Source: Pandoraea commovens | GTDB lineage: Bacteria; Pseudomonadota; Gammaproteobacteria; Burkholderiales; Burkholderiaceae | Assembly: GCF_902459615.1 (NCBI RefSeq) | Contig: NZ_CABPSA010000008.1 | Location: 1 to 64,000, forward strand | Length of the DNA: 64,000 nt | Direction: 5' to 3' | Shown here: piece by piece, positions 43,356 through 51,404 of the stretch | Position numbering within the stretch: position 1 is the first letter of the stretch | Layout: each line of letters opens with the position of its first letter | Notes under the pieces: generated by a model | Told to the model about the DNA's origin: nothing | Seen by the model: the letters and a program-made list of their open reading frames with translations, nothing else | Databases searched by the model: none | Program-made: the position numbers and the translations under genes

Positions 43356-44831
43356 TCAGGCGTGATGCACGGGGATGCCGAGATTGCCGAGGCAGAAGTA
43401 CTTGGTCTCGGTGAACGGTTCGAAGCCGTCGAGGCTGCCCTCGCGCCCGAGCCCGGACGCCTTCATCCCGCCGAACGGCACCGGCGCGCCGGTGAATTTC
43501 ACGCCGTTCACGCTGACCATGGCGAAGTCGAGCCGCCGGATCAGCGTGAAGATTTCGTCGACGCGACGCCCGCACACATAGGCGGCGAGGCCGTACTCGG
43601 TGTCGTTGGCCTTCGCGATGACATCGTCGAGTGAGTCGAACGCGCATACCGCCGAAATCGGGCCGAAGTTCTCTTCGTCGTAAATGCGCATCCCGGGGGC
43701 GGCATCGGCCACCACGGTGGGGCTGTAGAACCAGCCACCCAGCGCATGGGCTTCGCCGCCAACGGTGATCTGTGCGCCCTTGCGCCGGGCGTCCTCCACA
43801 CGCCCGGCGGTCGCATCGAATGCCGCCTGATGCATGAGCGGACCCACGTCGACGTTTTCCGCGAAGGCAGGGCCGACGCGCAGTTTCGCTACGGCCTGCG
43901 TGTAGCGATCCACGAACGCACCGTAACGCGCGCGCGCGACGAAGATGCGGTTGGCGGCGCAGCAGTCTTGTCCGGACGTCTGAAACTTTGCAGCGACGGC
44001 GATACGCACGGCCTCGTCGAGATCCACGTCGTCGAGCACGATGAACGGGGCATTCCCGCCGAGTTCGAGCGCGAGCTTCTTCACGCCGCTGGCCGCGGCT
44101 GCCTGCGCGACCAACTGTCCGACGCGCGTCGAACCGGTGAAGCTCACGGCGCGTACGCGGGCGTCGCCCACGAGGGTTCGCATGGCCATATCGGGCTCGC
44201 CCAGCACCACATTGAACAGGCCCGGCGGCAGCCCGGCTTCATCGGCCAATTGCGCGAGCGCCAACGCGCTGAATGGCGTTTCATGGGCGGGCTTCACGAC
44301 GACGGCGCAACCGGCAGCCAATGCCGCTGCCGCCTTGCGCGTAATCATCGCGAAGGGGAAATTCCAGGGCGTGATGAGTGCGGCGACGCCGACCGGTTCG
44401 CGCACGGTGCCCAGTTGCGCGCCGTCGATATGGGAGGTGATGGTGCGGCCATCGAGGCGGCAGGCCTCGTGGGCGTACCACGCGATGAAAGACGCGCCAT
44501 AACCGATTTCCCCGCGCGCCTCGCGCAATGGCTTGCCCTGCTCGCGCGAGAGAAGGATGGCAAGGTCGTCGGCATGTCGTTCAATCAGCGCATGCCAGCG
44601 GAGCAGGGTGGCGCAGCGTTGTGTGGCGGGCGTCCAGCGCCATGTGGTGAAGGCCCGTTGGGCCGCGTCGACGGCAGCGCGAATCTGATCGCGCGTGAGC
44701 ATCGGCACGTGGCCGAGCGTGGTTTGATCGGCGGGATCGACAACGGCGATGGACGCGGCGTCCTCGCTATGCGTCCAACGGCCGTCGATGTAGCACAGCG
44801 ATTTGAATAGCACCGGGTGGTCGAGCAGCAT
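43356..44831 (-). CDS. NAD-dependent succinate-semialdehyde dehydrogenase-like, second paralogue
   Basis: A 491-residue aldehyde dehydrogenase: Cys nucleophile in SGQDCCAANR, Glu in LELGGNAP, and ITPWNFPFAM intact. ATG 44831 is supported by AGGAG just upstream. It shares the GabD-like layout with the gene at 38681-40153 but is diverged, so not a recent duplication. Likely oxidises the semialdehyde made by the aminotransferase at 41875-43260. In ectoine-type clusters a similar gene sits beside an AsnC regulator, as here. Confidence 0.85.
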   Translation of the reverse strand: MLLDHPVLFKSLCYIDGRWTHSEDAASIAVVDPADQTTLGHVPMLTRDQIRAAVDAAQRAFTTWRWTPATQRCATLLRWHALIERHADDLAILLSREQGKPLREARGEIGYGASFIAWYAHEACRLDGRTITSHIDGAQLGTVREPVGVAALITPWNFPFAMITRKAAAALAAGCAVVVKPAHETPFSALALAQLADEAGLPPGLFNVVLGEPDMAMRTLVGDARVRAVSFTGSTRVGQLVAQAAAASGVKKLALELGGNAPFIVLDDVDLDEAVRIAVAAKFQTSGQDCCAANRIFVARARYGAFVDRYTQAVAKLRVGPAFAENVDVGPLMHQAAFDATAGRVEDARRKGAQITVGGEAHALGGWFYSPTVVADAAPGMRIYDEENFGPISAVCAFDSLDDVIAKANDTEYGLAAYVCGRRVDEIFTLIRRLDFAMVSVNGVKFTGAPVPFGGMKASGLGREGSLDGFEPFTETKYFCLGNLGIPVHHA

Positions 44832-44986
44832 CGGCAATCTCCTGGCATGGCATTCGTTCGTCATGCAGAGATTGTCGGGGGCGCGAGGCCGATGTTTTTT
44901 CTGATCGGTGGGGGCGGACTGTGGCTTTTTTCTGAGTTGAAGCCGTCACGTAGAAAAATACCTGCACACCCGATAGCGCGAGCGGA

Positions 44987-45466
44987 TCAGTCCGGATCGA
45001 CCCAGCCGGGAATGGCGTTGCCGTTGTCTTTGACGACTTTCGTGACGATGTACGTGAAGTAGCGCTCGATGCCGAAGTCGGCCATCAGCAGATCGTCGAT
45101 GAAGCGCTGGTAATGGTCGATTTCGCGCGCGAGCACGTGCACGATGTAGTCGACGCCGCCGCCCGTGGCATGACATTGCACGACTTCGGGGGCTTCGCGA
45201 AGGTGGGCTTCGAAGCGATTCATGTCGTGCGCGGTGTGTCGCGCGAGTGTGATTTCTACGATGATGCGGCTAACTTGCACCACGCCGCTCCAGTCGACGT
45301 CGGCACGATAGCCGCGAATGACGCCTGCCGCTTCGAGTCGTTGCACGCGCTCCCACGTGGGCGATACCGACAAGTGAATCAGTTCGGCCAGACGCGACTT
45401 GGTAATGCGACCCTCACGGGCCAGCACCTGAAGAATTGCGATGTCGAAGCGGTCGAGTTTCACCAT
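44987..45466 (-). CDS. Lrp/AsnC family regulator (DoeX-like)
   Basis: A 159-residue regulator: AsnC HTH at about 1-60 (DIAILQVLAREGRITKSRLAELI) and a C-terminal RAM ligand domain at about 70-150 (VQCHATGGGVDYIVHV). It lies between a DoeB-like deacylase gene and a semialdehyde dehydrogenase gene, the position taken by doeX in ectoine-degradation operons. It probably senses an amino-acid intermediate such as a diamino acid and controls this run of genes. Confidence 0.87.
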   Translation of the reverse strand: MVKLDRFDIAILQVLAREGRITKSRLAELIHLSVSPTWERVQRLEAAGVIRGYRADVDWSGVVQVSRIIVEITLARHTAHDMNRFEAHLREAPEVVQCHATGGGVDYIVHVLAREIDHYQRFIDDLLMADFGIERYFTYIVTKVVKDNGNAIPGWVDPD

Positions 45467-45522
45467 AGGCGCAGTGCTGGAAGGAACGGAGGGTCAGGTA
45501 AACCTTCAGGTCCTGCGGCGCG

Positions 45523-46566
45523 TCAGACCTGCACGTCGGCCAAGACACAAAGCATGTCGCCCATGCCGACGCGACCCGGGAAATGTCGGCCGATCAGCAT
45601 ACCATCGCGCGCCGCGCGGTACTCGACCGGGGCAGTGCCTGTGCGTGTCACGTCGTGAATGTGTGCGACGACATCGCCGCGCCGCACCATCGCACCGAGA
45701 TCGTGACGCATCTCCAGCAGGCCGCCATGCTCACACGTCACGTAGCAGTCGTCGTCCGGCATGGAGAGCTGGACGACCGGCTTGTCGAGGGCGAGGACAG
45801 CGCCATCTCGCCGCGCGACATCGACATCCACGATACCCGCCTGCACCAGCACGCCGTAGACGCCGCGATGCGCAATCGCGACGCTTTTCGCGCTGGCCGT
45901 CCCACCGCCGCCGAGTTCTGTCGTCACGAACACTTTGCCCTGTGCTTCGGCGGCCGTGTCATAGAGCCCGTGCGGATCGGGGTCGCGCATGCGCAGGGAG
46001 TACGGGGCGCCGAATGCCTGCATTGCGGCGTCGGCGCGTGCCTGTTGCGCTACATCGGCCAGTTCGTGGATCGCCGCGAACGGCAGGAAATCGAGCGTGC
46101 GGCCGCCGGAATGAATATCGACCACGAGGTCCGCCAACGGTAGCAGGCAGCGCGAGAAATAATCGGCGATGCGCTCGGTGACGGTGCCGTCGGCGCGCCC
46201 CGGAAACGCACGATTGAGATTGCCACCGTCGAGCGGCGACGTGCGCTTTCCCGCAAGCACCGCGGGCGCATTCATGAACGGCACGATGATGACGGTCCCG
46301 TTTACATCGGGCGCCTTTAATGCATTCGCCAGTCGTGACAAGGCAATCGGGCCTTCGTATTCGTCGCCATGATTCCCGCCGGTGAATAGCGCGACCGGGC
46401 CGTCGCCGCGACGAATCACGGTGATCGGAATCATGACGGCGCCCCAGGCACTGGCATCGGTCGAGTGAGGCACCTTCAGGAAGCCATGCTGAACGCCGTC
46501 CCGATGGAAGTCGACGGTGGGATAAACGCGCGGCGGCTGCGCTGGCGCATCGTGATTGCGGTGCAT
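45523..46566 (-). CDS. Succinylglutamate desuccinylase/aspartoacylase family, DoeB-like deacylase
   Basis: A 347-residue zinc deacylase. Metal ligands are seen in GGNHGDEYEG (His and Glu) and VDIHSGG (His), the substrate-binding Arg probably in GGNLNRAFPG, and the catalytic Glu in TTELGGGG. The sequence style matches N2-acetyl-L-2,4-diaminobutanoate deacetylase DoeB of ectoine breakdown. It should remove an N-acyl group from an amino acid or diamine. No DoeA-like ectoine hydrolase gene is in the window, so ectoine itself is not shown to be the substrate. ATG 46566 lies two bases after the GhrA-like gene stop. Confidence 0.82.
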   Translation of the reverse strand: MHRNHDAPAQPPRVYPTVDFHRDGVQHGFLKVPHSTDASAWGAVMIPITVIRRGDGPVALFTGGNHGDEYEGPIALSRLANALKAPDVNGTVIIVPFMNAPAVLAGKRTSPLDGGNLNRAFPGRADGTVTERIADYFSRCLLPLADLVVDIHSGGRTLDFLPFAAIHELADVAQQARADAAMQAFGAPYSLRMRDPDPHGLYDTAAEAQGKVFVTTELGGGGTASAKSVAIAHRGVYGVLVQAGIVDVDVARRDGAVLALDKPVVQLSMPDDDCYVTCEHGGLLEMRHDLGAMVRRGDVVAHIHDVTRTGTAPVEYRAARDGMLIGRHFPGRVGMGDMLCVLADVQV

Positions 46567-46568
46567 GC

Positions 46569-47513
46569 TCAATACCCCCGCGCCAGATCGACGTTGCCCG
46601 GAATGCGACCCGTCGCGCGGAAATCCCGGAGATTGGCGGCGATGACGGTCGCCGCCGTTTCGTGATCGGTCGGGGCGGAGATGTGCGGTAGCACGGTGAC
46701 CGACGGGTGGTCCCAAAGCGTCGACGTCACCGGCAGCGGCTCTGCGTCGAAGACATCGAGCACGGCATGCGAGAGATGCCCCCGGTCGAGCGCCGCGATC
46801 AGGGCGTCGGTCACAACGACGGGACCTCGCGAGAAGTTGATGAGTGCGGCACCCGGCTTCATCAGATTCAGACGCCGGGCGTCGAGCATGCCGCGCGTCT
46901 GGGCCGTCAACGGGATCAGGCTCACGACGATGTCGCTCGCGGCGAGCATCGCTTCGAGTCCGTCGTCCCCCGCAAGGGTTTCGATGCCGTCGAGCGCCTT
47001 GGGCGAGCGGCTCCAGCCACGAACGGTGAACCCGGCATCGCGCAACCTTGCGGCAGCCGCCTGACCGAGTTCACCGAGTCCGAGTAAGCCGACGCCCGTT
47101 TGCGAGGGCTTGCGATACGCCTGCTGCCGCCATTCGTGCCGTGCCTGCTGCTTCGCGTAACGCGGCATGTCGCGTTGCAGGTAGTAGGTCCAGGCGAGCA
47201 CGGCCTCGGCCATCGTGCGAGACATTTCCGGATCGATCAGCCGCATGATCGGCGGGCTGCCCGCCGGTAGCGTGCTGACGAGCGATTCGACACCGGCCCA
47301 GAGACTCTGGATCCACAAAAGGCCGGGGAGATCGGCGAGGTCGGCCGGGTCCGGATTCGCGACGATGGCAACCGACACCTGTTCGCGCTGGACGGTCGAA
47401 AGCTCGGCGAGCGGCGCGACGATGTCGCCCGGCAGTGCCGCACGCAGGGCGTCCAGATAGGGACGCTGATACTCGGCGGACATCCGGCTAAGGAAGGCAA
47501 TGACGGGCGGCAT
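46569..47513 (-). CDS. GhrA-like D-2-hydroxyacid dehydrogenase
   Basis: A 314-residue NAD(P)H-dependent enzyme of the glyoxylate/hydroxypyruvate reductase A group. The Rossmann motif is GLLGLGELGQAAA at about 140-152, followed by WSRSPK, the RGPVVVTDALIAALD block, and the catalytic His in LPHISAPTD. It reduces a 2-keto acid such as glyoxylate or hydroxypyruvate. ATG 47513 gives family length. It sits between the DUF1185 gene (11 bases) and the deacylase gene (2 bases), so all three share one transcript. Confidence 0.86.
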   Translation of the reverse strand: MPPVIAFLSRMSAEYQRPYLDALRAALPGDIVAPLAELSTVQREQVSVAIVANPDPADLADLPGLLWIQSLWAGVESLVSTLPAGSPPIMRLIDPEMSRTMAEAVLAWTYYLQRDMPRYAKQQARHEWRQQAYRKPSQTGVGLLGLGELGQAAAARLRDAGFTVRGWSRSPKALDGIETLAGDDGLEAMLAASDIVVSLIPLTAQTRGMLDARRLNLMKPGAALINFSRGPVVVTDALIAALDRGHLSHAVLDVFDAEPLPVTSTLWDHPSVTVLPHISAPTDHETAATVIAANLRDFRATGRIPGNVDLARGY

Positions 47514-47524
47514 CGTGCGCTCGC

Positions 47525-48118
47525 TCAGGCAGTAGTCGCTGCGTCGTTCGCCATCTCTTCCATGTCCTGGAATCGGTCGGCGATGCGCGGGTGTACACGA
47601 CCGCCGTCTGCCGCGCCGATGGCCAGCAGAATTTCGTCGGCAGCCGGTGCGTCCGTCATCTGAAACGTGGCGGTGATGAAGTGCGAGCGTTTGCCGGTTT
47701 CCGACTTGTGGATCATCGGCACCGACACCAGCGCGCCGGGGCCGACGCGTGTGTTGGTGAAGGGCAGGAATGCCGTGCCGCTCACCGCGCTGCGAAACAG
47801 ATTGCCGAAGCGCAGCGTGTGGATGATGGCGGAGGCGTGTTCGATCTCGCCGTTGGTGCCGACGACGGCGGCCTTGCCGTAGGCCTGGACACGATCGCCG
47901 GGCATTACTTCGACGAGACGTTGCGTCATGAGTGCGCCAAGTTCGGGCGCCAGACGAAGGATCTCGGGACGCAGGTTCTCTACGAAGCCAAGACCCGCCC
48001 ACGGATTACGAATCACGGCGGCGACGACGACGGTCGTGACGGGGTCGGCGGCCGCCTTGCCGCCTTCACGGTAGGTCGTCTCGACAAAGGTGGCGATCTT
48101 GCGCAGCTCTTGTTTCAC
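47525..48118 (-). CDS. Amino acid synthesis family protein (DUF1185)
   Basis: A 197-residue protein of the AA_synth/DUF1185 family; the segments VVVAAVIRNPWAG, VQAYGKAAVVGTNGE and ADGGRVHPRIADR are typical. The family name is historic, and no reaction is established that I know of. These genes tend to occur with luciferase-like monooxygenase and flavin reductase genes, which here lie just across the divergent promoter. It is the first gene of the minus-strand run and shares the 221-base control region with the PucR-type regulator. Confidence 0.8.
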   Translation of the reverse strand: MKQELRKIATFVETTYREGGKAAADPVTTVVVAAVIRNPWAGLGFVENLRPEILRLAPELGALMTQRLVEVMPGDRVQAYGKAAVVGTNGEIEHASAIIHTLRFGNLFRSAVSGTAFLPFTNTRVGPGALVSVPMIHKSETGKRSHFITATFQMTDAPAADEILLAIGAADGGRVHPRIADRFQDMEEMANDAATTA

Positions 48119-48273
48119 GGGTGTCTCCTGTTGCGGTGCAAAAACCCGCCGCGAGTGCGGCGTGGCGGTGTCGGGGAGGTGCGCTGACGAACTGAGGCGC
48201 GGGCGGCAAACATCGGAGTCTTGCCGATGTGACCCATGCTATTGCGCAGCGGGGGCCGGGTCTTCCCCCGGAT

Positions 48274-48302
48274 CGTCGGAAGATCTTTTTTTTCTTCCGA
48301 CG
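48274..48302. promoter_or_regulatory. Inverted repeat in the divergent control region
   Basis: CGTCGGAAGA (48274-48283) and TCTTCCGACG (48293-48302) are perfect 10-bp arms with a 9-base T-rich spacer, 38 bases upstream of the GAF/PucR regulator ATG and 156 bases from the divergent DUF1185 start. It is a likely operator for the regulator or a leader hairpin. Confidence 0.55.
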
Positions 48303-48339
48303 CTTTGGTGTAGATTTTCCGCAGGCAAGGAGACAGACA

Positions 48340-50223
48340 ATGCCGGAACAACACCAGCGGCTCATGGCGTTGCGCCATGTCGCCAGTCAGATCAGCAACG
48401 ACGAAGACATCGAGGCGCTGTTTCGCGACCTCGTGCGTTGCGCGGTGCAACAAGGCGGTTGGGATCTCGGCTCGGTGATGAGCATCGATCTCGCGCATGG
48501 CTACGGACTCGTGATTACGCGCTACGAGACGAGCATGCTGCCGCAGCACGTCGAAGACCGCTGGGAGCTTGCGACCAGTCCTTCGCTCATCGCGTTGCAG
48601 ACGAACGAACCGGTCTACATTCGCGACGCGCTCGAGAGCACGCAATTCCCCGGCTATCGGCGTGAGGCGCACGAGCGCGGCTATCGCACGGTACTCGTGC
48701 TGCCCATGGCGTCGCGCGATACGCAAGGGCACCCGATGGTGCTGACCGTCGCCTCGCGCAAGGTACGCGACGTCGGCGACGACGATCTGACGTTCATGTC
48801 GACGGTCGTGCATCTCGGGGCGATCGCCGTCGAGCGGGCGCACCGTCAGCGCGCGCAGGTCATGGCGCACGAGCGACTGCAACGCACGCTCGAAGCGCAA
48901 CGCACGCTCCTTGGCGACGTGCTTGCGGGCGGCTCGCTCGAGCAGTTGACGTCGTCGCTGGGCGAGTTGCTCGGTCGGCCTGTCCTCGTGATCGATTTCC
49001 TTGCGAATCAGTGGCACGCTTCGGCCTCGCCGGTACCGTCGCAAATGGACGATGCCGCCTGGACACGATGGCTTTCCGGCGCGCAGGGGCGAGAGCTCGG
49101 CGGCGCCGTGCGCGATGCACTCCAGCGCTACCGACAGTCGCGTCTCGACGTGCCGCTCGGGCGGCAGTCGGGCCAACCCACCGTCAGTGCGGCCATCGAG
49201 CCTCTGAGCGTCGACGACGATCTCGTCGGCGCATTGCTTACCTTCGGCGACGAAGCCCCGGGCGACCTTCAGCAATTGCTGCTGGAAAGCGCGCGCTTTG
49301 CATTGAGCGTCCAATTGATGCGCAGCGTCGTGCGGTTCCGTTTCGAGACGCGCACGCTGACCGAATTGTTCTTCGAAATCGTCGAACGCCGCTGGCGCGA
49401 CGAGGACGATGCGCTGGGTCGCGCGCGCCGTCTCGGCGTGGCGCTGGATGCGCCGCTGCGCATGATGGTCGTCGACTATCCCGATCAACTCGGGCAAGCC
49501 GAGGTGGGACGGGCAGCAGGTCATTTGTCGCTGGAGAGCCATAGCACGGTGGAGTTGCTGGCGCGTCAGTTGAATGTGTCCCTGCATGTCGTGACGGTGG
49601 GAGGCGGGCTGGTGTGTCTGGTGCCGCAGGACAGCGCGTCCGACGATGCGGCGCTTACGCGTTTCGCCCGACGCATGAGCGAGGCGTTGGCGCGCTCGCT
49701 GGGGCGTGAGCCCATCGTGGTGATGAGCGACGTGTGCGACGGGCTAGAGCCGTTGGCGCGCGAGTGGGAGCGCTGCTGGCGCATGATTCGCGTGGCGCGC
49801 AAGTTTGGCCGCAGCGGGCCGCTCGATATGCCGGGGCTGGGACCGTTGCCCATGCTCATGGGCGCGGCGGACTCGTCCGACGTTCACGGCTTCGTCGATG
49901 GCACGATCGGCAAGCTGGTGGAGCACGACAAGCAGTCCGGATCCCCTTATCTGGAGACGCTGGCCGCCTATCTGCGCTCCGGTTGCCGCAGTCAGCCTTG
50001 CGCCGACGCCATGGGGCTGCACGTGACGACACTGCGTTATCGGCTCACACGCATTCAGGAACTCTTCGGCATCGACGTCGAAACGCCCGAGCGGCGATTC
50101 GCGGTGGAGCTTGCGATTCACTTGCATACGCTCACGCGAGGGGCGTCACCGACGGGATCCGCGGCATCGAAGGAATCGGCGTCTGCCGCGCGCGCTGGCG
50201 CTCGCGCGGCGGGGCATCCATGA
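48340..50223 (+). CDS. GAF-domain PucR/CdaR-type transcriptional regulator
   Basis: A 627-residue regulator. An N-terminal GAF sensor covers about 1-175, a central region of about 300 residues resembles the GGDEF-like domain of CdaR/PucR proteins, and the C-terminal HTH_30 (about 550-605, CADAMGLHVTTLRYRLTRIQ) is the PucR signature. ATG 48340 has an AAGGAGACAGACA ribosome site. The last 25 residues are Ala/Gly/Ser-rich. It lies at the head of the plus-strand monooxygenase cluster and is divergent from the DUF1185 operon, so it is the best candidate for the regulator of both. Confidence 0.85.
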   Translation: MPEQHQRLMALRHVASQISNDEDIEALFRDLVRCAVQQGGWDLGSVMSIDLAHGYGLVITRYETSMLPQHVEDRWELATSPSLIALQTNEPVYIRDALESTQFPGYRREAHERGYRTVLVLPMASRDTQGHPMVLTVASRKVRDVGDDDLTFMSTVVHLGAIAVERAHRQRAQVMAHERLQRTLEAQRTLLGDVLAGGSLEQLTSSLGELLGRPVLVIDFLANQWHASASPVPSQMDDAAWTRWLSGAQGRELGGAVRDALQRYRQSRLDVPLGRQSGQPTVSAAIEPLSVDDDLVGALLTFGDEAPGDLQQLLLESARFALSVQLMRSVVRFRFETRTLTELFFEIVERRWRDEDDALGRARRLGVALDAPLRMMVVDYPDQLGQAEVGRAAGHLSLESHSTVELLARQLNVSLHVVTVGGGLVCLVPQDSASDDAALTRFARRMSEALARSLGREPIVVMSDVCDGLEPLAREWERCWRMIRVARKFGRSGPLDMPGLGPLPMLMGAADSSDVHGFVDGTIGKLVEHDKQSGSPYLETLAAYLRSGCRSQPCADAMGLHVTTLRYRLTRIQELFGIDVETPERRFAVELAIHLHTLTRGASPTGSAASKESASAARAGARAAGHP

Positions 50224-50304
50224 AAACCCTGCCGCGCAATCGAGAGTAAATGATTTCACTTCTCCTGCGAATCGACGGAAGCTGACAAAAAAGTCCTCGC
50301 ATAT

Positions 50305-50318
50305 CGTTGACCTCAACG
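50305..50318 (+). promoter_or_regulatory. Dyad CGTTGA-CC-TCAACG upstream of the flavin reductase gene
   Basis: A perfect 6-bp inverted repeat 24 bases before the flavin reductase ATG, in the only gap between the regulator and the enzyme cluster. It may be the operator of the cluster. It is unlike the repeat at 48274-48302, so a single regulator binding both is not evident. Confidence 0.4.
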
Positions 50319-50342
50319 TAATGACGTTTCGAGGTGAACGAC

Positions 50343-51389
50343 ATGCAAGCTGTCGCCAAACAGCGCCAGACGGCAGACGCCGACGGCGCGACCGCTCCGG
50401 CTAACCCGGACGCTCAGTCCGCACCATCCGCACAATCTGCGATCGATCCGGTCGCGTTGCGCCGCGCACTTGGCACGTTCGTGACCGGCGTCACCGTCGT
50501 CACGACGCGCGACGACGAGGGTCGCCCGCGTGGCATGACGGCGAACTCCTTCACGTCCGTCTCGCTCGATCCGCCGTTGTTGCTGGTGTGTGTCGGCAAA
50601 GGGGCGGCGAGTTATCCGGTGTTTCAGGGTACTGAGCACTTCGCGGTCAATCTGCTGCATGACGGGCAGACCGATGTGTCGAACCTGTTCGCATCGAAGT
50701 CGGCGGAGAAGTTTGCCGCCGTGGGGCACGATGTGGTTCACACCGGCGCCCCCGTGCTCACCGACTGCCTGACGTGGTTCGACTGCACGGTGCACGACCG
50801 TGTCGACGCAGGCGATCACGCGATCCTGATCGGCCGGATTCAGGCGTTCGGCACGAGCCCGGCCGCACCGCTCGGCTTCTGCCGTGGTCGCTATGCCCAC
50901 GTGAAGGACCCGCTGCCGCCGGGCTGGCTTTCGTCACACGACATGATCGTCGGCTATCTGATCGATGCCGACGGTAGCCTGCTGCTCGCGCAGGACGGCA
51001 AGGGCGGCTGGGTGCTGCCCAGCGCGCCACGGCGCCTGACCAACGGGCGTCTGCCGCTGGCCGGTGGGGGCGAACTGGCGCTGGTGCCGCACGACACTTT
51101 CCTCTACTCGGTGTTCGACACCGCCGAGAACGATCCCGGTTACCTGATGTACCGGGCACGTCTCGCGCAGCCGCTCTCGCAGGCCGAGTTGCCGCCGCAG
51201 TTCCGTTTCTTCCCGTTCGACCAATTGCCCTTTGACGACATCGCTTCGCGCGAGATTCGCTCGATGGTGCGCCGGTATGTGCGCGAGACCGCAGGCGGCC
51301 ACTTCGGCATCTACATGGATTCACACGACGGCGGACGCATCGCGATGGTGAGCGACGCGCAGCCGTGGACCCAACTCTCCCAAGTCTGA
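50343..51389 (+). CDS. Flavin reductase with C-terminal extension (TgnB-like candidate)
   Basis: A 348-residue protein. The flavin reductase (FMN-binding split barrel) domain covers about 35-185: LGTFVTGVTVVTTRD, GMTANSFTSVSLDPPLLLV and HFAVNLL are typical of reductase partners of two-component monooxygenases. A second domain of about 150 residues follows (IVGYLIDADGSLLLAQ...), with a strand pattern reminiscent of NUDIX folds but without their catalytic box. ATG 50343 (GAGGTG site) is preferred to the GTG at 50334. It should give FMNH2 to the luciferase-type oxygenase encoded two genes downstream. First gene of the plus-strand cluster. Confidence 0.82.
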   Translation: MQAVAKQRQTADADGATAPANPDAQSAPSAQSAIDPVALRRALGTFVTGVTVVTTRDDEGRPRGMTANSFTSVSLDPPLLLVCVGKGAASYPVFQGTEHFAVNLLHDGQTDVSNLFASKSAEKFAAVGHDVVHTGAPVLTDCLTWFDCTVHDRVDAGDHAILIGRIQAFGTSPAAPLGFCRGRYAHVKDPLPPGWLSSHDMIVGYLIDADGSLLLAQDGKGGWVLPSAPRRLTNGRLPLAGGGELALVPHDTFLYSVFDTAENDPGYLMYRARLAQPLSQAELPPQFRFFPFDQLPFDDIASREIRSMVRRYVRETAGGHFGIYMDSHDGGRIAMVSDAQPWTQLSQV

Positions 51390-51404
51390 CCCTGGAGTCA
51401 ATCG

